In this document: positions 1 to 6,488 of the stretch, piece by piece
Layout: each line of letters begins with the position of its first letter
How positions within the stretch are numbered: the stretch's first letter is position 1
From: Actinomycetes bacterium
GTDB taxonomy: Bacteria; Actinomycetota; Acidimicrobiia; Acidimicrobiales; Bog-793
DNA length: 34,690 nt
Assembly (NCBI GenBank): GCA_021818615.1
Contig: JAKATT010000217.1
Coordinates: forward strand, 1-34,690
Reading direction: 5' to 3'
Made by a program: the position numbers and the translations under genes
Notes under the pieces: model-generated
Database searches by the model: none
Seen by the model: only the letters and a program-made list of their open reading frames with translations
Told to the model about the DNA's origin: nothing

Positions 1-510
1 CGTGTAGCGGTGCGAGACAAGGTGGCCGAGGAAGTCCGACAACGTGTGGTCGGGAAGCGGCTCGGTGGCAAGATCCAGCGCCGTTCGACATGGCGTGGTC
101 AGCCGTATCCCTTCCTTGGAGCAGACCTGACCGACCGGGGAATAGCGCACGAAATGGAGGGTGACGCCATCGGGCGCTATCCTGCCCCGGCCTGCTCTCG
201 GCACGCTGACATGGAAGCTCTCCAGATCCACCAGGTCGAAGCCCCACAGCCTGGCCGCGGTCGCGTGCGAAGCCCAGCCCCCCACCTGCGTGACGACCCA
301 CCCCACCTGCTCGGACCACGACCCCTGGAGCGAGCCGAGCCGGTAGACAGCCCGGCCGTAGCGGATGAGGATACCGCTCTTCACAAGGACCTCGAGCCGG
401 TACCGACTCAGGCCGAGCTCGTCGAGCTGGTGGCGAGTAATGACGCCGTCACGGGCCGCCGCAACGCGGACGACGCTGCCGACGAGGGCTGCAGAGGCTG
501 ACGGTCGCAC
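1..510 (-). CDS. AbiEi-type antitoxin-domain protein, 3' part outside the window
   Basis: Reading the minus strand from a GTG at 510 gives an open frame that runs off the left edge. Residues ~18-50 (GVITRHQLDELGLSRYRL...GILIRYGRAVYRLG) match the winged-helix N-terminal domain of AbiEi-type antitoxins. The rest (HATAARLWGF, SFHVSVPR, TALDLATEPLPDH) matches the conserved middle of these actinobacterial proteins, which often end in a DUF559/Vsr-like nuclease fold; that part would lie outside the window. Known family role: DNA-binding antitoxin or regulator of type IV toxin-antitoxin systems, though many actinobacterial copies stand alone. No AbiEii toxin is visible, but it could lie further left. 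The start is uncertain: no clear ribosome site precedes GTG 510 and the frame stays open upstream. Confidence 0.65.
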   Translation of the reverse strand, partial: MRPSASAALVGSVVRVAAARDGVITRHQLDELGLSRYRLEVLVKSGILIRYGRAVYRLGSLQGSWSEQVGWVVTQVGGWASHATAARLWGFDLVDLESFHVSVPRAGRGRIAPDGVTLHFVRYSPVGQVCSKEGIRLTTPCRTALDLATEPLPDHTLSDFLGHLVSHRYT

Positions 511-580
511 GGCACAAGGATCGCGCGTGGTTGTAACACCGCCCTGAGCCTGCCGGAGCCTGCCCGGGCAGAGCCGGGAC

Positions 581-648
581 CACTTCGGTCAGAGAAAGTC
601 ACTTCGGTCAGAGAAAGTGGTGCCCTGTCAGCACTTTCTCTGACCGAA
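581..648. repeat. Tandem 19-bp repeat and perfect 17-bp inverted repeat
   Basis: A 19-bp unit (CACTTCGGTCAGAGAAAGT) occurs twice back to back at 581-599 and 600-618. TTCGGTCAGAGAAAGTG at 603-619 is then repeated exactly in inverted orientation at 632-648, with a 12-nt loop. The hairpin lies downstream of moeZ and upstream of the AbiEi-type gene, so it could act as a terminator, but there is no U-tract. A repeated operator for the AbiEi-type regulator is an alternative. The function is inferred; the symmetry is seen directly. Confidence 0.8.
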
Positions 649-674
649 CTCATCTGCCAGGTCGGGCGGGCTCC

Positions 675-856
675 CAGGCCAGGGAGACAGGCCAGGGAGA
701 CAGGCCAGGGAGACAGGCCAGGGAGACAGGCCAGGGAGACAGGCCAGGGAGACAGGCCAGGGAGACAGGCCAGGGAGACAGGCCAGGGAGACAGGCCAGG
801 GAGACAGGCCAGGGAGACAGGCCAGGGAGACAGGCCAGGGAGACAGGCCAGGGAGA
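675..856. repeat. Minisatellite: 14 perfect copies of a 13-bp unit
   Basis: CAGGCCAGGGAGA is repeated 14 times without a mismatch (182 bp), followed by a 5-nt partial copy. Because 13 is not a multiple of 3, every frame reads through it as the same 13-residue repeat, producing long artefactual open frames. The whole stretch 511-968 between the AbiEi-type gene and the end of moeZ holds no credible gene, only this array, the hairpin repeat before it, and about 110 bp with no recognised content. Perfect copies suggest recent slippage expansion, so copy number should vary between strains. Confidence 0.95.
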
Positions 857-968
857 CAGGCACGTGGCACTGCAGCTCGGGTCGAGCAACGGCGGCGGCA
901 GCGGCAAGCGGCGCAGGGGGGAAAGCCGGGTGGCCCGCGACGAGATGCTCCCGGCACGGCCCCCGAGC

Positions 969-2192
969 TCAAACGCCGGCTGCGGCGGAGGCGGAAGCCT
1001 GGACCGGAGCAGGCGGCCGCGATGCGATCGACGGTGCCGCCGGGTGCGGCATGCACAGCTCGTCGTACTCGGCGATGACGATCGGGCCGGCGGATTCGCC
1101 GCACGCCGGGCACGAGGGATCTCGTCGGACCTTGAATTCCCTGAACGACTCCTCGAGAGCGTCGTACGCGAGCAGCCGCCCCACGAGTGGGTCACCGAGA
1201 CGGAGGAGAAGCTTGATGGCCTCCATCGCCTGCATCGAGCCGATGATGCCCGGAAGTACGCCGAGGACGCCGGCCTCGGCACACGACGGGGCCAGCTCGG
1301 CGGGCGGCGGCTCGGGGACGAGGCAGCGGTAGCACGGGCCCTCGTACGGCTTGAAAACGGTGATCTGCCCCTCGAAACGAAAGATCGACCCGTGCACGAC
1401 CGGGATCCTCTCAAGGAGCGAGGCATCGTTCACGAGGTAGCGGGTCGGAAAGTTGTCCGTTCCGTCCACGATCACGTCGTAGCCATCGATGATGCCGAGA
1501 ATGTTGTCGGCGCCGAGACGGGTGTCGTATGTGACGACGTTCACGTCCGGGTTCATAGCCGTGAGCGTCCTCTTCGCCGAGTCCACCTTGCGCTCACCGA
1601 TTCTGTCGAGGTTGTGCAGTACCTGCCGCTGCAGGTTGGAGGCATCGACGACGTCCATGTCGATGATGCCCAGGGTCCCGACGCCGGCGGCAGCGAGGTA
1701 CAGGGCCGCCGGCGACCCGAGCCCACCGGCTCCGAGGAGCAGCACCTTCGACTCGAGCAGGCGCTGCTGACCTGGCTCTCCCACCTCCGGGAGGAGGAGG
1801 TGGCGGTGGTAGCGGTTGCGCTGGTCGGCGTTGAGCGTCCGCGGCACCACCCACTGGCGCCCCTCGTCCTTCCACTTGTTGAAACCGCCGGCCATGGAGG
1901 CGACGTCGAGGTAGCCAAGGTCCTGCATCGCCTTGGCGGCAAGAGCCGAGCGAGTCCCACCCGCGCAGTAGACGACGATCGGCTGCGACTTGTCGGGCAG
2001 CCGGCCCTCGACCTGCAGCTCCACATAGCCCCGCGGCAGGTGCAGCGAGCCCGGGATCGTCCCCTGGCTGTACTCGTCCGCCTCACGCACGTCGAGGAAG
2101 ACGGCTCGGTCGCGCTCAGCGTCGGCGCCTGCCGGATCCACCTCTCGGATGGCCTGCTTCACCTGGCTGAGCATGTCCCTGAAGCTCGGCAC
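969..2192 (-). CDS. moeZ: Rhodanese-MoeB/MoeZ fusion (sulfur-carrier adenylyltransferase/sulfurtransferase)
   Basis: A 407-residue protein with an N-terminal rhodanese domain (about 25-118; active-site loop CAGGTR, Cys76) followed by a ThiF/MoeB E1-like domain (about 120-375). The E1-like part has the nucleotide loop GAGGLGS at 154-160, zinc-binding pairs CYRC and CPAC, and the conserved PSCAEAGVLGVLPG segment. The family adenylates the C-terminal glycine of small sulfur carriers (MoaD, ThiS, CysO type) and transfers sulfur to make a thiocarboxylate. In the usual MoeZ/MOCS3 arrangement the rhodanese domain is C-terminal; here the order is reversed. The tail after 375 is Pro/Ala-rich and unfamiliar. 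The start is GTG with a strong GAGGAGGAGG site just upstream. No molybdopterin or thiamine gene is adjacent, so the carrier it serves is unknown. Confidence 0.88.
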   Translation of the reverse strand: MPSFRDMLSQVKQAIREVDPAGADAERDRAVFLDVREADEYSQGTIPGSLHLPRGYVELQVEGRLPDKSQPIVVYCAGGTRSALAAKAMQDLGYLDVASMAGGFNKWKDEGRQWVVPRTLNADQRNRYHRHLLLPEVGEPGQQRLLESKVLLLGAGGLGSPAALYLAAAGVGTLGIIDMDVVDASNLQRQVLHNLDRIGERKVDSAKRTLTAMNPDVNVVTYDTRLGADNILGIIDGYDVIVDGTDNFPTRYLVNDASLLERIPVVHGSIFRFEGQITVFKPYEGPCYRCLVPEPPPAELAPSCAEAGVLGVLPGIIGSMQAMEAIKLLLRLGDPLVGRLLAYDALEESFREFKVRRDPSCPACGESAGPIVIAEYDELCMPHPAAPSIASRPPAPVQASASAAAGV

Positions 2193-2246
2193 GTGCCCCT
2201 CCTCCTCGTCGTCGACTCGTCCCAGTACGAAACCCTACCTGATCAC

Positions 2247-2284
2247 TCAACATTCCCCGTCCTGTTCCGGTACCCTGCGCGGCT
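2247..2284 (+). promoter_or_regulatory. Candidate leaderless promoter of the nitroreductase gene
   Basis: TCAACA (2247-2252), an 18-nt spacer and TACCCT (2271-2276) end 8 nt before the GTG start. That spacing would put transcription at or next to the start codon. No ribosome site precedes the GTG, which fits leaderless translation. Motif-based inference. Confidence 0.4.
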
Positions 2285-2899
2285 GTGGAGTTCAGGCAAG
2301 TCGTCGCCAGGCGGCGCATGACACGGTCCTTCGCCGAGGGTGCCATCACCGAGGAGCAACTCGCCCGGATGCTGCAAGTGGCGCTGCGAGCACCGTCGGC
2401 GGGTTTCGCGCAGGGAGTCGATTGGCTGGTGCTCACGGACGAAATGGGGCGGGGACGCTTCTTCCGAGCCACGTGCGATCCCGCCTTCCTAGCCGAGCCA
2501 GGGCCTGCGGCGGGCATTCTTCGTGCCGGTGCGATCCTCGTGCCTGTCGCCGACCCGTCCGCCTACGAGCGACGTTACGACGACACCGACAAGGAGACTT
2601 CGGGCCTCGCCGGACGTTCGGCCCAGGACTGGGACGTCCCCTACTGGATCGTGGACGCGGCCTTCGGCGCGATGCTGGCCCTGCTCGCGGCCGAGGACGA
2701 GGGGCTCGGCGCACTGTTCTTCCGGCTGCACCGCGGTACCGCCGGGCTCGAGGCGGAGTTCGGGATCCCGGCGGGACGCGTTGTCATCGGCGCCGTCGCC
2801 GTGGGCCTCCTCGAAGATGGCAACAGGGGACCGGTCGGGTCACCGGGTCACCGGCCGCGGCGGGCGGCCGGCGACGCCACACACTTCGGCAGCTGGTAG
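2285..2899 (+). CDS. Nitroreductase family protein
   Basis: A 204-residue protein with nitroreductase-family features: the N-terminal FRQVVARRRMTRSFAEGAITEEQLARML, then RAPSAGFAQG (FMN phosphate contact region), and the late DAAFGAMLALLAAEDEGLGALFF helix with IPAGRVVIGAVAVG. Family members bind FMN and use NAD(P)H to reduce nitro compounds, quinones or other acceptors in the cytoplasm; the substrate cannot be told from sequence. It starts at a GTG with no ribosome site and a promoter-like -10 eight bases upstream. It is divergent from moeZ and convergent with the ParB-like gene, leaving only 7 nt between the stops. Small actinobacterial members include F420-linked and iodotyrosine-deiodinase-like enzymes, so the cofactor partner is open. 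Confidence 0.85.
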   Translation: MEFRQVVARRRMTRSFAEGAITEEQLARMLQVALRAPSAGFAQGVDWLVLTDEMGRGRFFRATCDPAFLAEPGPAAGILRAGAILVPVADPSAYERRYDDTDKETSGLAGRSAQDWDVPYWIVDAAFGAMLALLAAEDEGLGALFFRLHRGTAGLEAEFGIPAGRVVIGAVAVGLLEDGNRGPVGSPGHRPRRAAGDATHFGSW

Positions 2900-2906
2900 C
2901 ACCGGC

Positions 2907-3335
2907 TCAAGCCATCGCCTCGCCACCGTTGGGCCAGTCGGCCATCCGGCAGGGGATGTCGGCATCCTCGTCGAGGTGGTAGCTCGCACAGATCCTGTGG
3001 TAGCCGTCGGCAACGGTGAGGGGGAGATCAGCGTCGAGGTCGCCCCGTACGACGAGCACCGGAGAGAGCCGCTCGCCGCGCCGGACCTTGTCGAGATCGG
3101 CCCGAACGTGGAAGTCATCGGCGGCGAGCAGCGGGAGCCGGCTCGCGCGAAGCAGGTCCTTCGCCTTGCGATGCACGAGTTGGCCGTTCCGCAACCCGTC
3201 GATGAGCTCGGCCACCCGGCCGGGCGCAAGGAGGAGGCTGAGATAATCGGCGGCCGCCGGGTAGTCGTGCTTGTCCGGCTGCTCCTTCCAGTGCTCGGTG
3301 GGGCTGCGGCTGCCGCCCTCGTGGTGCGGGGTCAC
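2907..3335 (-). CDS. Conserved protein with ParB/sulfiredoxin-like motif
   Basis: A 142-residue protein. Its C-terminal half contains LTVADGYHRICASYHLDE, which resembles the ParB/sulfiredoxin nucleotide-binding signature (D-G-x-H-R). The N-terminal half (DYPAAADYLSLLLAPGRVAELIDGLR) is helical. Similar short proteins are annotated as hypothetical; their substrate is unknown. The GTG start overlaps the aquaporin stop by 4 nt (GTGA) and has GAGGAG 5 nt upstream, so it is translationally coupled to the aquaporin and belongs to the same operon as the cDPG synthase-like gene. ParB-fold proteins bind CTP or ATP, so nucleotide-dependent regulation of its operon partners is possible, but this is only inference. 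Confidence 0.7.
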   Translation of the reverse strand: MTPHHEGGSRSPTEHWKEQPDKHDYPAAADYLSLLLAPGRVAELIDGLRNGQLVHRKAKDLLRASRLPLLAADDFHVRADLDKVRRGERLSPVLVVRGDLDADLPLTVADGYHRICASYHLDEDADIPCRMADWPNGGEAMA

Positions 3336-4243
3336 GGCCGCTCCTCAGGATCGCACGGGCGGTCGTCTGTCACGATCGTGCCGAGCGTACCCTGCGCCGC
3401 CCGCGCCGCCGCCGGGTCCCCGCCCTTGCCGCGAAGCCCGTAGGCCACTGCCACTGCCACGAGCATCCCCAGCGTCGGTCCGGCGAGGTAGACCCAGTAG
3501 CTGCCCCAGCGACCGGTGACGAGGTCGGGCGCGAACGAGCGCACCGGGTTCATTGAGGCCCCGCTGATCGGAGCCGACCACAGGCCCGCAAGAGCGATGT
3601 AGCCGCCGACAGCAAGCGCCGACAGCGGTCCGACGTTCTGGGCTCCCGAAGCTGTCCCGAGGATCGTCGTCAGGAGCCCGAAGGTGAGGACCGCTTCCAT
3701 GAGCATCGCGTGGAGCGCATCCGTCGAGGCGGCGGGGACGGTTGCCCCGAGCCGTCCCACCTTGCCGAACATCGCCCAGAGGAAAAGGCCGGCGAGCGCC
3801 CCGCCGGCAACCTGCGCGACCACGTAGGGCGGAACTCGGCGCCAGGGGAACTCGCGCCGGAGGGCGAAGGCGACGCTCACGACTGGGTTGAGGTGAGCCC
3901 CCGAGACCGCACCGATGGACAGGATCACAGCCATGACCATCAATGCCGGTGCGACGACCTGTTCGGTCAGGGTGACCGAGCCGTGGCTGAGCTGCCCGAC
4001 GACTACCGCGCCCGCAGCCACGAGCACCAGCATGAACGTGCCGACCACCTCGGCGAGAAGGCGCCGCCACTCATAGGACAGGTCGGCAAAATCACCGACC
4101 GGTGGAGGTCCGGCGCCGAGGACCAGATGAGCGAGCTGCGGCGAGACCGCCTGCACCGTGCGGGTGCGGCGCTCGTTGCCGGCGCTCGACTGACCGGCTC
4201 GCGGCCTCCCGGCGGCTTCGGGCAGCTCGGGGTCAGCCGTCAC
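3332..4243 (-). CDS. MIP-family channel (aquaporin/glycerol facilitator) with NPV motifs
   Basis: A ~303-residue membrane protein with six hydrophobic helices and the two MIP half-helix loops: SGAHLNPVVSVAF and SGASMNPVRSFAPDL. Both canonical NPA motifs read NPV here. The Arg after the second motif (NPVRS) is the usual selectivity-filter arginine and is present. About 50 hydrophilic residues precede the first helix (LLAEVVGTFMLVL). The chosen start is GTG 4243, which overlaps the end of the cDPG synthase-like gene by 11 nt; no alternative GTG or ATG is closer to the first helix. The family conducts water or small neutral solutes. Its place directly after a cyclic-2,3-diphosphoglycerate synthase-like gene suggests a role in osmotic adjustment, which is inference. 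Confidence 0.85.
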   Translation of the reverse strand: MTADPELPEAAGRPRAGQSSAGNERRTRTVQAVSPQLAHLVLGAGPPPVGDFADLSYEWRRLLAEVVGTFMLVLVAAGAVVVGQLSHGSVTLTEQVVAPALMVMAVILSIGAVSGAHLNPVVSVAFALRREFPWRRVPPYVVAQVAGGALAGLFLWAMFGKVGRLGATVPAASTDALHAMLMEAVLTFGLLTTILGTASGAQNVGPLSALAVGGYIALAGLWSAPISGASMNPVRSFAPDLVTGRWGSYWVYLAGPTLGMLVAVAVAYGLRGKGGDPAAARAAQGTLGTIVTDDRPCDPEERP

Positions 4244-5588
4244 GGGAGACGGCCCACTTCGCCACGTGCGCTGCGAGAAGGTCCGCCAGCGTAGGCTCAC
4301 CGATCTCCGACAGCTCGTAGCGCGCCCGGCGCGCAGGGTGGCCGAGATCGACAAGGCGGACCAGGTCAATCGGGGTCCCGACGACGACGACGTCACACGC
4401 CGCCCGCCGTGCCGTCTCCCCGAGCTCAGCCAGCTGCTCGTCCCCGTAGCCCATCGCTGGCAGGACCGCTCCGATCGACGGGAAGCGCCGGTAGGTCTCG
4501 GCGATCGAACCGACGGCGTAGGGACGCGGGTCAACAAGCTCTGCTGCCCCCTCCGCTCGTGCGGCCACGGTGCCCGCGCCGAAGGGCATACCTCCGTGGG
4601 TGATGGTCGGGCCGTCCTCGACAACCAGGACGCGCTTGCCTGCAAGCGACGGACCCTCGTCGAGGGTGACAGGCGACGCCGCCATCACGACCGGGGTAGC
4701 CGGCTTGACGCGGCGGATGTTGGCCAGGACCGTCTCGATGCCCTCCGGCGAGGCAGAGTCCACCTTGTTGACGACGAGCACGTCAGCCATGCGAAACGTC
4801 GTCTCCCCCGGGTGATAGGCGAGCTCGTGGCCGGGACGGAGCGGATCCATGACCGTGATCAGCAGGTCCGGCACGTAGAAGGGGAAGTCGTTGTTGCCGC
4901 CGTCCCAGACGATGACGTCGGCTTCTGTTTCGGCCTGCCGCAGGATCAGCTCGTAGTCAACGCCGGCGTAGACGACGATGCCCTGCCGCACGGGTTCCTC
5001 GTACTCCTCGCGCTCCTCCACCGTCGGGTGCGACGCGTCGATGTCGGCCACCGATGCGAAGCGCTGCAGTCGCATCTTCTCGAGCTCACCGTAGGGCATC
5101 GGGTGGCGCACGAGCGCCACCTTTAGCCCGGCTTCGCGGAGGATGCGGCCAACTCGCCGAGACGTCTGGCTCTTGCCGCAACCAGTCCGGACTGCGCAGA
5201 CGGCCACGACGGGCCGAGTGCTCTGCACCATCGTGTCGGAAGGCCCGAGCAGCCGGACGCTCGCGCCGGCGGCGAGCGCGACGGAGGCCTTGTGCATGAC
5301 GTCCACGTGGGCCAGGTCCGAATACGCGAGAACGACGTCGTCTATGGACTCGCGGGCGATCAACCCGGGCAGCTCTTCCTCATCGAGGATCGGGATCCCG
5401 TCCGGGTAGGCGGGCCCGGCGAGAGACGCCGGGTAGCGGCGGCCGGCGATGCCGGGGATCTGGGCGGCGGTGAACGCCACGACCTTGGTGCGCGGGTCAC
5501 CGCGGAACACGGTGTTGAAGTCGTGGAAGTCCCGCCCACCTGCCCCGACGACCACGACCCGGCGAGGGGGTGCGACAGTTGGCGACAT
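4233..5588 (-). CDS. Cyclic 2,3-diphosphoglycerate synthase-like GTPase (COG2403 type)
   Basis: A ~451-residue protein. It has an N-terminal Rossmann-like segment (RRVVVVGAGGRDFHDFNTVFRGD), a P-loop VCAVRTGCGKSQTSRRV near the middle, then IVWDGGNNDFPFY, VLVVNKVDSASPEG (NKxD, guanine specificity) and a PAMGYGDEQ segment. This fits the bacterial/archaeal COG2403 family that includes the archaeal synthetase of cyclic 2,3-diphosphoglycerate, a thermoprotectant and phosphate store in methanogens. Whether bacterial members make that compound is not established. The start is placed at ATG 5588 (MSPTVAPPRRVVVV), where homology begins; an upstream ATG at 5669 adds an unconserved stretch. It leads a coupled operon with the aquaporin and ParB-like genes. 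Confidence 0.82.
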   Translation of the reverse strand: MSPTVAPPRRVVVVGAGGRDFHDFNTVFRGDPRTKVVAFTAAQIPGIAGRRYPASLAGPAYPDGIPILDEEELPGLIARESIDDVVLAYSDLAHVDVMHKASVALAAGASVRLLGPSDTMVQSTRPVVAVCAVRTGCGKSQTSRRVGRILREAGLKVALVRHPMPYGELEKMRLQRFASVADIDASHPTVEEREEYEEPVRQGIVVYAGVDYELILRQAETEADVIVWDGGNNDFPFYVPDLLITVMDPLRPGHELAYHPGETTFRMADVLVVNKVDSASPEGIETVLANIRRVKPATPVVMAASPVTLDEGPSLAGKRVLVVEDGPTITHGGMPFGAGTVAARAEGAAELVDPRPYAVGSIAETYRRFPSIGAVLPAMGYGDEQLAELGETARRAACDVVVVGTPIDLVRLVDLGHPARRARYELSEIGEPTLADLLAAHVAKWAVSRDG

Positions 5589-5677
5589 GGTGCCACTGTG
5601 CTCCCTCGAGCTTCGGCACGCTAGGGCCAGACGGCCCCCGCGCTGGAGCTGTTCAACATGAGATTGCATGAAAACTA

Positions 5678-5706
5678 TTGACAGTCAGCCAATAGGGTGG
5701 CAATCT
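5678..5706 (+). promoter_or_regulatory. Candidate promoter of the 5744 gene
   Basis: A perfect TTGACA -35 at 5678-5683, a 17-nt spacer, and a weak -10 CAATCT at 5701-5706. It lies in the divergent region between the cDPG synthase-like gene and the 5744 gene. The opposite strand has TTGGCT and TGCAAT boxes overlapping the same stretch, so back-to-back promoters are possible. Confidence 0.45.
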
Positions 5707-5743
5707 CTTGCTGCACTGCCCCTCGAGGTCTCCTGGAGGAACG

Positions 5744-6394
5744 ATGACCACCCTGCTCAGCTCCGAGCCCCTCTCAGCTGCAAGCGCGCCGACGGACGGC
5801 GCCACCGCATCACTTTTCGTCGAACCCTGGTCCGACCCCGTCATCGACGAGATCGGGCACGACCCGAGGTCGCTCTACGCCGAGCGGTACTGGCTCCCCG
5901 TGCTCGGCCCATCCACGACATGGATGCTGCGGCGCTTCGCCAGCTCTCTCGACGACTCGCCGGACGGCGTCGAGCTCAGTGTCGAGGAGCTGGCGAGGGG
6001 ACTCGGCCTCGGCGAGCGCCTCGGACCGAACGCCCCTTTCGGCAGGACCCTCAGGCGTTGCGTCGACTTCGAGATGGCGGAGTGGCGGGGCAGGGCGCTC
6101 GCGGTGAGAAGGCGCCTCCCTGCTCTCGCCCGCCGGCACCTCAAACGCCTCCCCGAATCTCTCCAGGTCGAGCACGAGAAGGAGGTCGAGGCGGCGCTGC
6201 ACGCAGCCCCGGTCCACCAGCGCCTCCTCTCACAGGGCCATGACCTGGCCCTGTGCCTCGTCTCGTACGGCGACGACCGCGCCGGTGCCGAGCAGCAGCT
6301 GGTCCGATGGGGATTCGAGCCGGCGGTGGCAGCCCAGTGCGCCGACTGGGCCGCTCTCGAGCTGAGAAGCCGGCACCGGCCGACCGTCGCCTAG
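5744..6394 (+). CDS. Conserved actinobacterial protein of unknown function
   Basis: A ~216-residue protein. I do not recognise a catalytic family. Visible features are SLYAERYWLPVLGPSTTWMLRR near residue 50, an LSVEELARGLGLG helix-turn-helix-like segment, then FGRTLRRCVDFEMAEW and a basic stretch (RRRLPALARRHLKRLP). The middle could be a winged-helix fold, since the pattern resembles conserved actinobacterial proteins predicted to bind DNA. It is mostly helical, with no membrane span and no signal peptide. The start is ATG 5744, with TGGAGGA 3 nt upstream and a TTGACA promoter box further up. It is followed by metH but separated by a promoter-like region. Confidence 0.65.
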   Translation: MTTLLSSEPLSAASAPTDGATASLFVEPWSDPVIDEIGHDPRSLYAERYWLPVLGPSTTWMLRRFASSLDDSPDGVELSVEELARGLGLGERLGPNAPFGRTLRRCVDFEMAEWRGRALAVRRRLPALARRHLKRLPESLQVEHEKEVEAALHAAPVHQRLLSQGHDLALCLVSYGDDRAGAEQQLVRWGFEPAVAAQCADWAALELRSRHRPTVA

Positions 6395-6445
6395 ATCGGC
6401 TCGGCCGGGCGAGGTCCACGTAGATCGGCCGGCCCGGGCGAGATC
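6392..6445. repeat. Imperfect direct repeat before metH
   Basis: Two ~25-bp copies beginning TAGATCGGC at 6392 and 6421 (period 29) share most bases, including GGGCGAG. The first copy includes the stop codon of the preceding gene. It may be a duplicated operator for metH or a simple duplication. No cobalamin or SAM riboswitch fold could be recognised here. Confidence 0.5.
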
Positions 6446-6454
6446 CGGCGTCTC

Positions 6455-6488
6455 TTGAAGCTGCGAGCGAGGTCATTAGTCTGTCGCA
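6455..6488 (+). promoter_or_regulatory. Candidate leaderless promoter of metH
   Basis: TTGAAG at 6455-6460, a 16-nt spacer and TAGTCT at 6477-6482, followed 6 nt later by the GTG start. No ribosome site is present, so a leaderless mRNA is likely. Motif-based inference. Confidence 0.4.

Noticed and set aside
675-856. CRISPR array
   Set aside because: The 13-bp units are directly adjacent with no spacers and no cas genes.
408-1426. Three long minus-strand open frames with a LACLPGLSPWPVS repeat
   Set aside because: They arise only because the 13-bp array is stop-free in all frames; upstream and downstream parts are antisense or out of frame to real genes.
864-2321. 485-residue plus-strand open frame
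   Set aside because: It lies antisense to moeZ, which has clear domain motifs; the composition is typical of a high-GC shadow frame.
6395-6488. Cobalamin or SAM riboswitch upstream of metH
   Set aside because: The gap is too short for a full cobalamin riboswitch, no B12-box was recognised, and the promoter box lies 6 nt before the start.
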